Assembly (NCBI GenBank): GCA_020726505.1
Contig: JAHLEZ010000030.1
Coordinates: 248,001 to 312,000 of the forward strand
Direction: 5' to 3'
Length of the DNA stretch: 64,000 nucleotides
Source: Leptodontidium sp. MPI-SDFR-AT-0119
Lineage: Eukaryota > Ascomycota > Leotiomycetes > Helotiales > Leptodontidiaceae
Shown here: piece after piece, positions 24,853 to 36,906 of the stretch
How the letters are laid out: each line of letters starts with the position of its first letter
Position numbering within the stretch: the stretch's first letter is position 1
Made by a program: the position numbers and the translations under genes
Notes under the pieces: generated by a model
Seen by the model: the letters and a program-made list of their open reading frames with translations, nothing else
Database searches by the model: none
Told to the model about the DNA's origin: nothing

Positions 24853-26490
24853 ATGGAGCCCCTTTCCGACCCCTTCGGCTCTTCAGAGCCCCCTACGCTA
24901 ACGCTTATGCCAAGAGACCTAGGAGAGCTTCCGAATAGGCCTCTAGTAGGCTCCGAATCGAACGAGCCTACGCCTAGGGCCGCTAGAGGTGTACGAGACT
25001 CTAGTATCGATCCCCTTACTCAAAATGCCCGCTTTCGACCCCTATTTACTAGTGCGGCTCTGTAGAGCCGCACGGAGCTCGGGGCTAAGCGTGGACCACC
25101 CTTAGGCCCCTCCCCGGTACAACATATCGATAAGAACCCCCGCCTAGCGAGTCAACAAACCTTTTAATTTATAGCAAGTAGTAATACTACTAATACGGAC
25201 GAAGCTAGTAATTTACTAGTACTTGAAGCTAGGGACTTATTAGTCAAAGCGTACTCAGCTACTTAATTAAGAAGTAGGCAAGCTAGGCTACTTGACTTAT
25301 TGGAAGTATTCCGAGAGTTTACGGAACACAGAAGAATACGCAATATAATGACGATTTTAGCTACGTAAGTAGCTAACTTAGAGCAAGCTACTCGCAAAAT
25401 CGAGAATCAAGCTCGGCAAAGCTAAACTAGGCTTAATCAAGCTAGTCAACCAACTCAGCCGGTAAATACGGTAAATCCGGCTAAGTCTATATGGGCGAAT
25501 GTAGCGAATCAAAACTAAGGCAATATATCTAAGCGGATTGATATTCGTCCTACAGGGAATAGGGCTAAGGCTAGTAATACTAGCTCTAGCCCTAAGGAGA
25601 CTACTAGTACGAGTACTAGTAGCGGCAAAGGTAAGTTTGCTCTTACTAAGAAAGGCACCCTCTTATAAGCACGGAATGTCCAAGCAAAAACCTTTTCTCC
25701 TATTGTTATACGCAATTCGCTTAATTCTACTTTTAATAAAGAGGGAATTCAGGGACTAGTTGTTTCCTTAGTCTCTACTTCAATTCGCGGTAATTTAGTT
25801 ATTACTATTACACATGATTTTGACGTTGATTTCTTGATTTTACACGCGCGTATTATTAAGGGGGTGCTTCCCGATTTAATCGAAGTCAAAAAGGGGGAAC
25901 TATAGTATAAAGTTACTATTTATAATATCCCAATTAGGGAATTTAATACAGAAGAGGGACTAGACTCTAAGCTAGTAGCACAAGAGATTTAAACCTTTAA
26001 TAAAGGTTTTACTCCCGTAGGAAAGTCTTATTAGACTACTCCTAAAGAGAAGCGTAACTTAGGTCTAGTACAAACAGGTACTATTGTTGTAGCTTTTCTA
26101 AGCCAAGAGTAAGCAAAAAGAGCTATATCTAATAAGCTTTATATTGCGGGTATTTCAGCTAAAGTAGCTAAATATATAAATACTCCTAGTACTTCTCAAT
26201 GTACTAGATGTTCTGGCTTTGGGCACTTAGAGGCTCTTTATAAAAGGACTAAAAAGTGCGTTTTATACGCAGAAAATTATATAAGTAAACAACACAGTTG
26301 TATTACTTGTAAATCTAATACTAAGTGTATACACTTAAGTATAAGATGCGCAAATTGCTCTAGTATAACTTATACGGCCGATTCTAAGTTATGTGAGGTG
26401 TATTTAGTAATAAAAAACAAAGTAATTAATACTAGTAGTATTAGAAGACCTAATGTAATAGACGAACCAATCACAGTTAATAATAATTAG
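24853..26490 (+). pseudogene. LINE ORF1 (gag-like, CCHC zinc knuckles), decayed
   Basis: It opens at an ATG at 24853 (MEPLSDPFGSSEPP) and can be followed, with several TAG/TAA interruptions, to about 26.49 kb. Near 26199-26410 it has Cys/His clusters (CTRCSGFGHLEAL, then CITC and CANC) of the zinc-knuckle type used by LINE ORF1 proteins to bind RNA. A normal codon in one cluster seems changed (Tyr where a Cys is expected after HLEAL), fitting G-to-A decay. ORF2 follows within a few bases. Confidence 0.7.
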
Positions 26491-26492
26491 TC

Positions 26493-29400
26493 TTAAAATA
26501 CTACAAATCAATGTGAATAAGAGTCTCTTTACTACAGAGCACGTTCTTCAGTTGGCTATAGAGCTAAATATATTAATTTTAGCAATTCAGGAGCCTTAGA
26601 CTATTAGTAATAATATAGACGGCTTTCGTAGCGTCGTACACCCTAGTTTTAAACAAGTGCTCCCAAATTACAGTTCTCTTAGGCCTAGAGCTTTATTTTA
26701 TGTACTAGACTTAATTAGTATTACTTTAGCGCCTAACTCACTACAAGACCCTGATTATATTATTTTAGACGTAGTTAAGTATAAAACTCAATTAATTAAT
26801 ATTTATAATGCGACTCACCCTAAGTCGGAATCCCTTAGTAGTACTAAAACGTTACAAAGAATAAGTTTATTACCAGACCTACTCTTAAATAATATAATAT
26901 TATTAGGGGATTTTAATACACATCACCCGTAGTGAGACCCTACTACACCTCAAAGTAGTAATGCGAATATTTTATTAGACCTAATTGAGAAACACTCTTT
27001 AAGGCTATTAAATACTCCAGGGGAGGGAACGTTTTATAGACCACATATGGAATACCCTTCTGTAATAGACCTTACATTTACTACGCAAGGATTAGTAAAC
27101 CAAGTCGAAGACTGGCAAATATTACTAGATTTAGGTTCAGATCACTTTGGGGTACTATTTACTATTACTTATATAAGTAGTAATATTAGTACTAGCCCTT
27201 TAAAAGCTCGTCGATTTAATACAAAGAAAGCAAATTAAGTATAATTTAATAAAAGTCTATGTAGTTATTTTCAAGACTTTAATTTTAACCTAAATTCTAA
27301 GTATACAAATCAAGAGCTTAATAACTTAGGGGAGCTATTTACTAGTAATATAATTCAAGCGGCTAATGACTCTATCCCTAGAGCTTATAAGTCAATTGCT
27401 AGTAAACCCTAGTGGAATAAGGATCTTAAAGTACTACGGAAATCAATACAAAGATATTACTGTTTAAATAAGGCCTCAGGGTATACTTTATACTTTTAAG
27501 AACTAAAAAATGCAAAAAACCTTTATTTTAACTCTATTAAGGCTGAAAAAAGAAAGTATTAGAATACGTTCTTAGAAAAGGAAGATTCCTAGTCGATTTT
27601 TAAAGTTATGTCATATACAAAAAACAGTACTAGCTCTCTTATACCTAGTCTTTATAACTTAGAGACTAAGGAATTAGAGTCGACTTTCTAATAAAAGTGT
27701 AATATTCTTAGAAGTACCTTATTCCCAGAACCTCTTATTTCAGTGCCTATTGATTTAACGTCATATATAAGTAATAATACTTAGAAATAGCCTCTTTTAT
27801 CTAAGGTAGAGCTTAAGGATTCATGTACTTCAAAGATTAAGGGTAAAACCCCTGGACTAGACTTAATTATACAAGAGATTATAGTTAAAGTATACTTAGT
27901 TATCCCAGAAGCCTTTTTTATAACTTATTTTATACTTATAAACTAAGGGTACTACTTTAAGTGTTAAAAAGAAGCTTCTGGGTTTATTCTTAAGAAGCCT
28001 AAAAAACCTGATTATTTAAAACCTAAGGTATATAGAGTTATATCCTTACTTAATTGCCTAGGTAAGGTTTCTGAAAGAATATTAGCTAAGCGCCTAAGTT
28101 ACTTAGCTGAAACAACTACTTTATTACACGATAGTCAAATCGGTAGTAGACTAAAAAAATCAGTAATTGACGCAGCTTTACTTTTACAAACGGAAGTAGA
28201 GATTAATAAGGCAAATAAGCTTAAAACTAGTACTCTTTTCCTTGACGTTAAGGGAGCTTTTAATCACGTTTCTAAGAATCGATTAATATAAGTGCTTACT
28301 CAATTAAAGTTACTACTAAGTTTGATCTCTTGGATTTCGTCATTTCTAGAAAACCGTACTTTACAACTTGCCTTTAATAATAAATTAGAGGAATTTCAAG
28401 TTGTAAATACAGGTATCCCTCAAGGAAGCCCTATTTCGCCTATTTTATTCCTAATATATATTCGTGACTTATTTAAGTTAACAAATATTAAGCTAATATT
28501 ATATATAGATAATATAGTATTAATAGCTTATTCTAAAAGCTTAAAAAAAAATATAAGTATTTTAGAAAGAGAAGCTAGCTTATTAGTTAAGCTAAGGGGA
28601 AAATATTCGATTAGCTTTGATATTAAAAAAACAAAGCTTATTCACTTCTTCGGAAGTAAAAATACCCCTAGTATTACACTTCTAGATAAGACTATATTAG
28701 CCCCTAGCAAATTAGTCAAATAGCTAGGAATTTACTTTGATTCAAACCTTAAATTTAAGAATCATATAACAATTAGAGTCTCCCTTACAAAGTAAATGTT
28801 TTACCGTATAAATCGACTCTTAAATATCACTATTAGACTTTCCCCCTTTACAATTCGTCAATTATATATGGCTTGTGTTACTAGCGTAGTCGACTATAGT
28901 TCTATATTATAGTGGAAAATCAATTGCCCTAATAAGGCTATAATTAGACTATTTCAAGCTTTGCAAAACCTAGCTACTAAGAAGATACTAGGTGTTTTTA
29001 AAACAGCCCCTATAATCCCATTAGAGCTAGAAGCAGCTTTACCCCCACCAAATATTAGACTAAACCACACTAGTCGACGCTATATTCTCCGCGCCTTAAA
29101 ACTTAGTAAAAAACACCCTATTAGACTTGAAGTCGAAAAGGTTATTACGGGAATTGAAGAGGAATATGACTTAATAAGTAATTTACCTAAGTCAAATACT
29201 ACTATTTCAAGCCTAGTCTTTTCAATATTTTATATAATTGATCTTAATACATTAGAAGTAATAAGGCACTTTTATTTTCCCCCGTGGAAGAAAGAAGTAC
29301 TATATACTATTAATATATCTAAGTTATCAAAAGAAGACGAAGCTAAGGCTCACTTATAATACTTACAAAGTATTTGTAATAGCCGAAATACCTCGATTTA

Positions 29401-30331
29401 TATAGACGGCTCTTAAACTCCCGAGGGGCGCGGAGTAGGCTACGGTTTAGCTGTTTATACTCATAATTTACTTTATATTCCTTTAATACCTAGATACACT
29501 AACTTAAGTAACTTAGGAGAGGCTGAATTAGTATACAATAGCGAATTGGAAGCTATTACACAAGCCATAGAATACGCTAGTAGTACGGCAAAGGAAGGGG
29601 ATAATTTTACAGTCTTTTCAGATAACCAAGCGGCTCTATTAAGACTTAAAACCCCCTCAGATAACCCAGGGCAAAGCCAACAAATTAGAGCTATATTAGC
29701 ATCTAAGACTATTATTAGTCTAAATGCTAGTATTACTTTAGCTTGGGTCCCAGGCCATTCTGATATAATTGGAAATGAAAAAGCAGACGAATTAGCTAAA
29801 ACAGCTACTAAGTCAATCATTACTTCTAATATTACTTCCTTTGCATTTTTAGGAGTTAAGCTAAGTAGCCGAAAGAGGACTGAAATTAGAGCTAATATAG
29901 CTCAAAACCTTAATACTCAAACCCTAAAAACGTACTCAAAAAAATACACATGCAAAGTAGCTAAAAAACTACTTATACCCACTGGAATATTAAGAGAAAT
30001 AACTAGCTCTTTTTACTAGCTAAAAATAGGGCATGGGTATCTAAAAGCCTACCTTTATAAGCTAGGGCTAGCGTCAAATAACAAGTGTAGATGCGGTAGT
30101 ATTGAAACCGCAGAACACTTATTACTTAGTTGTAAATATTACAAGATAGAGCGTAAAAAACTCTACTTTAGTATAAAAAGCAACTTAGTAACTAAGACTA
30201 TTAATATTCCCTTTTTATTATATACGCAAATTGGAATTAAAGAAATACTAGTATTCTTAAAAGAGACTAGTATATGTACAAGGAAATGGCACTTAGAGAG
30301 GCTAGAGAGGATAAAAGAAGAGGAAGAGTAA
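26493..30331 (+). pseudogene. LINE ORF2: endonuclease, reverse transcriptase, RNase H
   Basis: One frame runs from about 26493 to TAA 30329-30331 (about 1,280 codons) with only scattered stops. Domains in order: an exonuclease-endonuclease-phosphatase fold (LKILQINVNKS; LLGDFNTHHP; GSDHFGV, to about 27.23 kb); reverse transcriptase (FLDVKGAFNHVS near 28240, GIPQGSPISPILFLIY near 28412, active site YIDN at 28502-28513 where YxDD is expected); RNase H (DGS near 29405, ELEAITQAIEYA, FSDNQAALLRLK, WVPGHSDIIGNEKADELA at 29740-29800), with the segment 29546-30019 fully open; and a C-terminal CRCG..AEHLLLSC zinc motif near 30090-30137. Stops such as HP-stop-stop-DP at 26930 are former Trp codons. 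It is inactive as read. Confidence 0.85.
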
Positions 30332-30538
30332 GCTTTTAGGCCTTAATTTGTACTCTCATTTAGTTATTTCCTTTGTTTTTGATTTTAATTGGTTTTCTTT
30401 GATTTTATTTCCTTATAAGTTACAGGGAGAATGTTCCCAAATGTATAGTCGCAGTCTAATTCGAACTGAATTTGTATATAATAATTAGCCACGCTAGTAG
30501 ACTAGCCGTGCTACATAGTTTTTAACTAATACAGCACG

Positions 30539-30569
<31 letters not shown>

Positions 30570-32107
30570 TAATAAAACTTATTTAAGAGGTAAATGGGTT
30601 TATAGAATAAAAATAGACTTAAATAATAATATTATAAAATATAAATTAAGATAGGTTATAAAAGGCCTTAATTACTTAGAAACTTTTTTAACTACTTGTA
30701 GACCAGAATTTTATAAGTTAATATTTATATTAGCTATAGTAAATAAATGGAAATTATATTAATATGACGTTAAAAACGCTTTTGTATATATTAAAATAGA
30801 TACTGAAATATACGTAAAACAACTAATAAGTTAAGAACGATACTATAAAAATAATAATAATATATATAAGTTAATAAAAACCTCTAATAATAATAATAAT
30901 AATAACTCTAAATTATATTATAAACTTAATAAAGCTTTATATAGCCTTAAATAAGCACTTAAACTATAATATAAACACTTATTAGAGGCTTTATATAAAC
31001 TAGGTTTTGAAGCCTTACTTTATAATAAAGCTATATTTATATATAATAAACTAAAAATAATTATAATATATTATATAGACGACTTAATATTCACAGGACT
31101 AGATAATAATATTATAAAAGAAATAGTTAAAGAATTAACTAAGACTATAAAAATAGAATATATAAGTAAAGTACATTAATTCCTTAGTATAGAAATAAAA
31201 CTAAATTATAATAATTAATTAGTATATATAAATTAAAATAAATATCTTAATACGTTAGTAGAACGTTTTAATAAAGGCAATTTAAATCTTATAACTATAT
31301 TAATAAAAGTAAGAGTTAGATTAAATAAAGCAATAAATATAACTAATAAAAAGGACTTACAATTATATTAATAACAAGTAGGTTCTCTAATATATCTAGT
31401 AACTAAAACTAGACCCGATATAGCATATATAGTTAATAGATGCGCTAAATACATGTTTAACCTTGATTTAAGTTATTTTAGGGCTCTAGATCGTATTTGG
31501 AAATACTTAAATAAATACCCCAATTTAGGGACTTATTATAACTGTAATAAAAGCTTCTTGGAACTACTAGGCTATATAGATGCTGACTAGGGTAGAGATA
31601 TTAACTCCCGTAAAAGTACTAGCGGCTTTTTATTCCTAGTTAATAATTGTATTATAAGCTGGCTTAGTATGCTTTAAAAAAACAATAGCTTTATTAAGTT
31701 GTAAAGCTAAATATATAGCTTTTAAAGAAGCAATAAAAGAAATATTATACTTATATAATCTAATAAACTACTTTAATAACTTTCTTAATAATAAAATAAC
31801 GCCTATACCTAAGCTATTAATAGATAGTGAATCAGCTTTAAAATTAGCTAATAACCCTGAATTTTATAAAAGAAGTAAACATATTAATATAAGTTATTAC
31901 TTTATATGAAATGAGATAGCTAATAATAAACTAGACCTATTATACGTTAATATAATAGTTCAATTAGCTGATGGCTTTACAAAAGGTTTAAATAATAATA
32001 AGCAACTAAAATTCATAAGTACTTTAAATCTAAGGCCTAATATATAAATATAAACTAATAAAAGTATAAGATAAAATATAAATACTTATATATATCTTAC
32101 GGGGGGC

Positions 32108-32491
32108 TATAAAGATTATAATATAATTAGCTCGCTTATATACTTAATAAAACTTATTTTAGGCCTAATTAGCCGGAAATAGCTTAAAACAAGCCATATA
32201 CGTCTAATATTAAGCTCTAACGTCCACAGGTTATAGCCATAGAATCTAAGGCTTTTAATATACGGCTTTCTTAGGCTAAAATAGTAGTTGTATAAAGCTC
32301 CGGGCTCTGCGTCTTAAACTACCGGAAAGTAACTATATTTAGTAAAGACTCGTTTGAGCTCGTTTAAGCTTACATTTACTTAATTCGGCTACTTAAGCGA
32401 ATACACACGTGATAAGCTAAAGTAGTTATATAGACTTAGAAATCCCCTTTATAATAAAATCATTATTTACACCAAGTATCACTTCTTTTCA
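32108..32491 (+). repeat. 3' LTR of copia copy A
   Basis: 384 bp, same length and ends as the 5' LTR, with scattered transition differences. It directly follows the G6 polypurine tract. Confidence 0.9.
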
Positions 32492-32910
32492 GCGCGCTAG
32501 TTTTCTTTCTTTAGGATACCGCGTAAGTCGTTAGTATTAAAGGCTACGCTAGACTAAGCTTTATAGATTAAAACGGCTTTCTCTAACGTAATATTACAGG
32601 TTTCTCGGTTTATAATAGCCAAGAACTTGTTAAGGGTAATATAATTATTATTTATCTTATACTTTTTAATATAAATTATACGTTTAGGAGTTAGAGATAC
32701 CTTCTTATATATATCCTCGAACTAGCAGGAGCAGGCGATCTTACTTATAATAGTATATAACGTGAATTTAATTCGAAAGTCGTTGTATATTATATTACTT
32801 ATAAAAATTTAGTTATATAATCTCTTAATAACTTAGACTTAGTTGTAGTCGAAGAATCGCTGGTCTAACGCCTTTAATACGTCGGCTATTATATTAAAGG
32901 TTCTGGTATA

Positions 32911-33775
32911 TGTTGGAAATCATGTGATCCAAGAGTTATGTGAATATCGAAGGCTCTAGAAGCCTTGATTTATAAACACATAGAAAGCTCTTGAAGCTCT
33001 CCCTTATGTATATAAACTTACTCTTACTTTACCTTTAGACGAGTAAAATATATAAATAGTTAAAATGTGACATAGTAGTAATTCGAGTAAAATCTCTTCT
33101 TCCTTTATATACTCTCTCGGTAGCGCTCCTTATTATTAACTAAAGCCGTGATTCCCTATAATAACAGGAGACTTATTTAGTCGCAAGAGTACTGCCCTTT
33201 CTAAACTAGTAAGAGTTAGTCTCTTAAAGAAATAAGAACTAGAGGAATAGCTACCTTATTAAATATAAAGTAAAGACAAATAAAAGAGCTAGAGTTATAA
33301 AGCCCGTGTTAAAGCCAGAGTTAGAGCTAAAGAGCTAAAACTAAAGCTAAAGCCAAGGGACATAAGTCAGAACTAGAGCCTTAAGCCAAAGTCAGAACTA
33401 TAGGCCAGAGCTAGAGCCCGTGCTAAAGCCAGAGTTAGCTAAAGAGTCAGAACTAGAGCTAAAGCTAAGGGATATAAGTCAGAGTCAGAGCCATTAAGCC
33501 AGAGCCAGAACTAGAGGCTAGAGCTAAAAGAGCCAAGGGCCATTTAGACAGCTATAAAGCCATTGTTTTATCGTCTTAATATCGAGTTAAAGGATACTTA
33601 AATCAAGGGGGCGTATTAGAAATCATATAATCTAAGAATCACGTGAATATCAAAGGCTCTAAAAGCCTTGATTTGTAAACACATAAAAAGCTCTCGAAGC
33701 TCTCCTTTATATATATAAACCTACTTTCACTCTACCTTTAGACGAGTGAGGCATATAAATAGTCAAAATGTGACA
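32911..33775. mobile_element. 865-bp TRIM-like LTR element with 162-bp LTRs
   Basis: LTRs 32911-33072 and 33614-33775 are each exactly 162 bp (TGTTGGAAATCATGTG to AAATGTGACA; the second copy starts TATTAG). The target duplication GTATA is exact (32906-32910 and 33776-33780). A purine tract AATCAAGGGGGCG precedes the second LTR. The 541-bp interior has no coding domain; its second half is an irregular repeat of GCTAAAGCCAGAG-like purine-rich units. It lies in the gag region of gypsy G1 and must be moved by proteins of another element. Confidence 0.85.
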
Positions 33776-33780
33776 GTATA

Positions 33781-34700
33781 ATCGGGATCTATGTGTTAAA
33801 AGATAATAATCTTAGCCTCACTAATAATACACCGGAAGTAAGCCTTGACTTATGACATCTTATTCTTAAAGTTACTAGAGTACTTTTTTAAAAACAACTT
33901 TATTTTTATCTTTTAAGTATTGTATTTAATATTTCCCTTATAATTACTAAAGGGGAGTCGAGGGTACTTAACTTTAGAAGGGTTTACTATTATAATTAAT
34001 ATATCTAGCTTTAATAAATAATAGTCGATAATTAGTTAGAGGTCTATTATAAGAGTACGTGTTAATTAGTTAAAAGAAGGGGAAGGAGTGCGAGTCTCTT
34101 AACGAGGGTTATTAATAATATATTAAGTAAAGGCTTATATAATAACGGCGGCTATAATAAAGCTAACGGAGTCTTTAATTAGTTAGTCCACCTTTATTTA
34201 TTAAGCGGGGGTAAGGCCCTTTATATTAGTAGGCTCTAATAATACGTTAAAGAAGCTCTAGGGTTTAGTCTCTAAGTTTAAGTCGAATTTATTAAAGCTA
34301 TTTAGTTCTTTTAAAAGAGTCTCGATTAAAGGGATAAGGATATTATTAAAGCCTAGTTATAAAGAAGCGCTTCTTTCTCTAGAGCTTTGCTAATAAGGGG
34401 GAGAAGTTAGTAAGGGTAATAATATAGGGTTAAAGGGTATTTAAGGTTATTAATCGATTTGTTAATTAAATATACGTTCGAAATAGGGGCACGCGTTAAG
34501 TTATAGTAAAGTAAGTTAACTATAAGAGAATATTTAGCTTTCTTTAAGACAGTTTATTACTAGGGCAAAGGGGGTACTTATCTGTCGAATAAGCTAAGGT
34601 ATTAAGGCTTATTATTAACTTATTACAAGAGTAAGTCAATAAGGCGCAAGACTAAGTAAAATATAACGCTTTATAATAAAGGGGTATTAGTCTTTTCTTA
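33781..34700 (-). pseudogene. Gag leader/N-terminal region of gypsy G1, decayed
   Basis: AT-rich minus-strand sequence between the 5' LTR and the small LTR element. It corresponds to the first part of the internal region after the plus-strand LTR at 8006. No frame longer than short fragments remains open. Confidence 0.45.
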
Positions 34701-35002
34701 TATTACGGCTAATAAGAAGTTAATATAGCGAGTTAACTTAAGCTTTATATTTAAGCCTAAAGTTATACTTAAAATCAAAAAAACAAGACAAAGAGAAAAG
34801 GAGAGCTTTTTATAAAGGGGAACTCGAGTATAAATATATAAAGGACCCTCCTAATAGGGCCTAGCGTAATCGAACGCTATTCACATTAATATGTCGTAGG
34901 CTCGCCACTTAGTCTTCCCTTTTAGGCTTAGCGCCGTCGCATAGCCAGCGATGCTACGAGCCCGTGTCGGTTAGAATACGAGGCGCATCGTAGGTCGTAA
35001 CA
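34701..35002 (-). repeat. 5' LTR of gypsy G1
   Basis: 302 bp. On the minus strand TGTTACGACCTACG to CCGTAATA, with a TATTTATACTCG promoter-like block. It is followed by leader sequence AAGAAAAGACTAAT shared with the gypsy fragment at 8006. Confidence 0.85.
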
Positions 35003-35228
35003 AACACTTGAAAACAACTCAACAAGCAAGAACATTTATAGATATTTATTAAATACACTTTTTTCTCCTCCCCTCCCTTAACTTTTTATGCCCTTTAGAT
35101 ATGTGTTATCTTTAGATTTAATTAATCCGCGATTTCTTACGCCTAGAATCTCTCCCGTACCTCACTACATACTACCTCTCTTGTTGTATAGTTTATTGGG
35201 CTTTATCCCTCCCACAATACGTTAAAAG
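35003..35228. repeat. Truncated LTR related to the element at 52780-53868
   Basis: Reverse complement aligns with 53588-53793: shared blocks include GGGAGGGA..CCCAAT, ACAAGAG, GATTCTAGGC, AAATCTAAAGATA-CACATATCTA and a final CAAGTGTT. It ends CCCTCCCACA at about 35214, then resumes copia leader sequence (ATACGTT). Its other end is cut where gypsy G1 begins. Confidence 0.7.
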
Positions 35229-35484
35229 TGTCGGTGCAGTACCGGTTCATGTACCACGCCGCATGTGTGAATATATTCTAATGCGAGTATAGCGACAGAG
35301 TAATAAATATATGGTTCAAAATCTGTGTATATTCTAAGAGAGTGCGAGGAGAGCCAGACTATATACTACGAAACCCCACCGAATCTCCACCGAAACTAGT
35401 CCGGCTAAGCTCTGACCCCTGACTTTGACCCGCACCCCCTTTTCCAGACCGAAGTATACTCATGTAGGGACCTGTGGACCAACA
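35229..35484 (-). repeat. Solo LTR, 256 bp, family S1 (second copy)
   Basis: TGTCGGTGCAG to GGACCAACA, the reverse complement of the 13836-14091 family, same length, with exact duplication AAAAG (35224-35228 and 35485-35489). It interrupts reversed copia leader sequence. Confidence 0.9.
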
Positions 35485-36392
35485 AAAAGGATTAATAATA
35501 AAGGGTATATAAGAGTAAAATTCTAATTAAACCTGTCGATAAAACTTAAAAACAAAGTAGAGCACGTGATAAGAGAGTATAAGGGTATAAAGTAAGTGAA
35601 GAGGTTAAAGCTTATAAGAATACTAGCCATATGCAAGAGCTCAATAACTAATGCGAGCTCTTGATACAAAGTTAATAACCGATGCGAGCCTTTAATACAA
35701 AGCTAATAACTTAATATAAAGCTAATAACTTAATATAAAGCTAATAACTTGATACAAAGCTAATAACCGATGCGAGCTCTTGATATAAAGCTAATAACTT
35801 GATACAAAGCTAATAACCGATGCGAGCTCTTGATACAAAGCTAATAAAGCTAGTAACCGATGCGAAAGCTTGGTACTCAAAGTAGTTATATAGACCTAGA
35901 AATGCCCCCTCAATAGAATCATTATTCACACCATCATTCTCTATTTCACAAAGCTAATTAGTTGAATATACGAAGTGCGTAAAGGGGCTTATAACTTAAA
36001 AAGAAGTGGTTTTAGTGTAAATAATAATTCTATTATAACGGGGATTTCTAGGTCTATATAACTACTTTAGCTTATTACGTGCGTACTCGCTTAAGTAGCC
36101 AAATTAAATAAATGTAAGCTTAAACGAGCTCAAACAAGTCTTTACCGAATACAATTACTTCTAGTAATTTAAGACGCAAAGCCCGAAGCTTTATATAACT
36201 ACTGTTTTAGCCTAAGAAAGCCGTATATTAAAAGCCTTGGATTTTATGGTTATAACCTGTGGAAGTTAGAGCTTTGTATTAGACGTATGTGGCTTATTTA
36301 AGCTATTTCCGGCTGATTTTAAGCCTAGAATAAGCTTTACTAAGTATATAAGCGAGCTTTAAGCGAGGTGGTTATTTAGTATAATCTTAAAA
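35485..36392 (-). mobile_element. Copia 5' LTR and leader fragment (minus strand) with inserted solo LTR
   Basis: 35997-36392 is a copia A-type LTR in reverse; leftward of it the leader continues (GGGGCTTATAAC and blocks matching 21189-21345), interrupted by the solo LTR at 35614-35950 and the one at 35229-35484. No gag or pol follows, because sequence to the left is the truncated LTR and gypsy G1. Whether this is the lost 5' end of copia copy B is unclear, since copy B has a different type of 3' LTR. Confidence 0.65.
35614..35950 (+). repeat. Solo LTR of copia B type
   Basis: 337 bp, TATAAGAATACTAGCC to CTCTATTTCACA, with exact duplication AAGCT (35609-35613 and 35951-35955). It contains the 19-bp minisatellite unit in a rearranged pattern with CCGATGCGAGC units. 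Confidence 0.9.
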
Positions 36393-36906
36393 AATAAGGG
36401 TGGCTTATAAATCGTTAAATTTCTTTACTAAAGTAAGTCACTTTATTACTTATTTTATAATAACTTTATAACTACCTTAGCTATTATAAATCTAATTAAG
36501 CTATTCTAAACACTTAATTAAGGCGAATCTTTATTAATTCTTTTTATTACTTTAACTTTAATATTTAAGTAGATGCACGATTTAAAAAAAACGCCTTATA
36601 TTAAGGTACTAAGTTCGTTATATATTGTAATATACTTTTCTTTTATTTTTAAAAAAATCTATATCTTAATAACTACGCTAGTTATTACAAATCTAAAGAT
36701 TACATTTTAAGAAGCTTAATTTAATACTTAAACTCCTTTTGTTTTATTAATATAAATTAAAAACTCGTCTTAATATACGATTATAAAAATATCACCGGAT
36801 TTTAATATTCTTAAAGCTAAGAAAAGCTAAGAATCACGTGTGTAATTTTTAAATATGACCTATTACAACTCGCCTTGGCACCTTGGCATCGATTTTTCCT
36901 AATTGT
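36393..36906. repeat. AT-rich unclassified sequence
   Basis: T-rich decayed sequence with no recognisable ORF or terminal repeat. The last 60 bases, just before the gypsy insertion, are less AT-rich. Confidence 0.4.

Larger units (their letters stand above)
24714..30563 (+). mobile_element. Tad1-like LINE (non-LTR retrotransposon), near full length
   Basis: A 5.85-kb insertion in copia A pol, bounded by a 13-bp duplication ACTACTTAATAAA (24701-24713 and 30564-30576), with a 3' poly(A) run ending at 30563. It contains ORF1 and ORF2 (listed separately). Copia reading frames resume immediately after the second duplication. It carries far fewer stop codons than copia or gypsy around it, so it is either younger or less exposed to RIP. 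Confidence 0.9.
20805..32491 (+). mobile_element. Copia-like retrotransposon (copy A), plus strand, carrying a LINE
   Basis: Ty1/copia element inserted in gypsy G1 gag. LTRs 20805-21188 and 32108-32491 are each 384 bp. The target duplication GCGCG is exact at 20800-20804 and 32492-32496. The coding region runs from the ATG at 21957 (MTSDKITIAKLNG) to a TAA at 32045-32047, interrupted by the LINE at 24714-30563. In order: gag; a decayed protease site; GAG-pre-integrase and integrase (about 23.3-24.2 kb, for example FTTNNGGEYINN); an Asn-rich tract (AAT/AAC runs, about 24303-24420); then reverse transcriptase and RNase H (30.6-32.0 kb, GSLIYLVTKTRPDIAYIVNR; SRKSTSGFLF). The RT box YYIDD (31078-31083 for DD) is intact although many Trp/Gln codons are stops. 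The polypurine tract is a G6 run at 32101-32106. Confidence 0.85.
15858..35002 (-). mobile_element. Gypsy retrotransposon G1 (minus strand) with nested copia, LINE and small LTR element
   Basis: Ty3/gypsy element read on the minus strand: 5' LTR 34701-35002, gag from 34.7 kb leftward, protease about 20.0-20.3 kb, reverse transcriptase about 18.7-19.3 kb (KPSSALYTALILFAKK and SLRLYVDY), integrase about 17.0-17.7 kb (FVIVIIDRLFKKP; FIISDRG), a polypurine tract (ten G) at 16164-16173, and 3' LTR 15858-16161. The RT active site reads YINN at 18845-18865 instead of YxDD and many Trp codons are TAG, so it is dead by G-to-A decay. The host sequence is about 6.5-7 kb once the nested copia (20805-32491) and small element (32911-33775) are removed. 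The flanks do not form a direct duplication. Confidence 0.8.
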
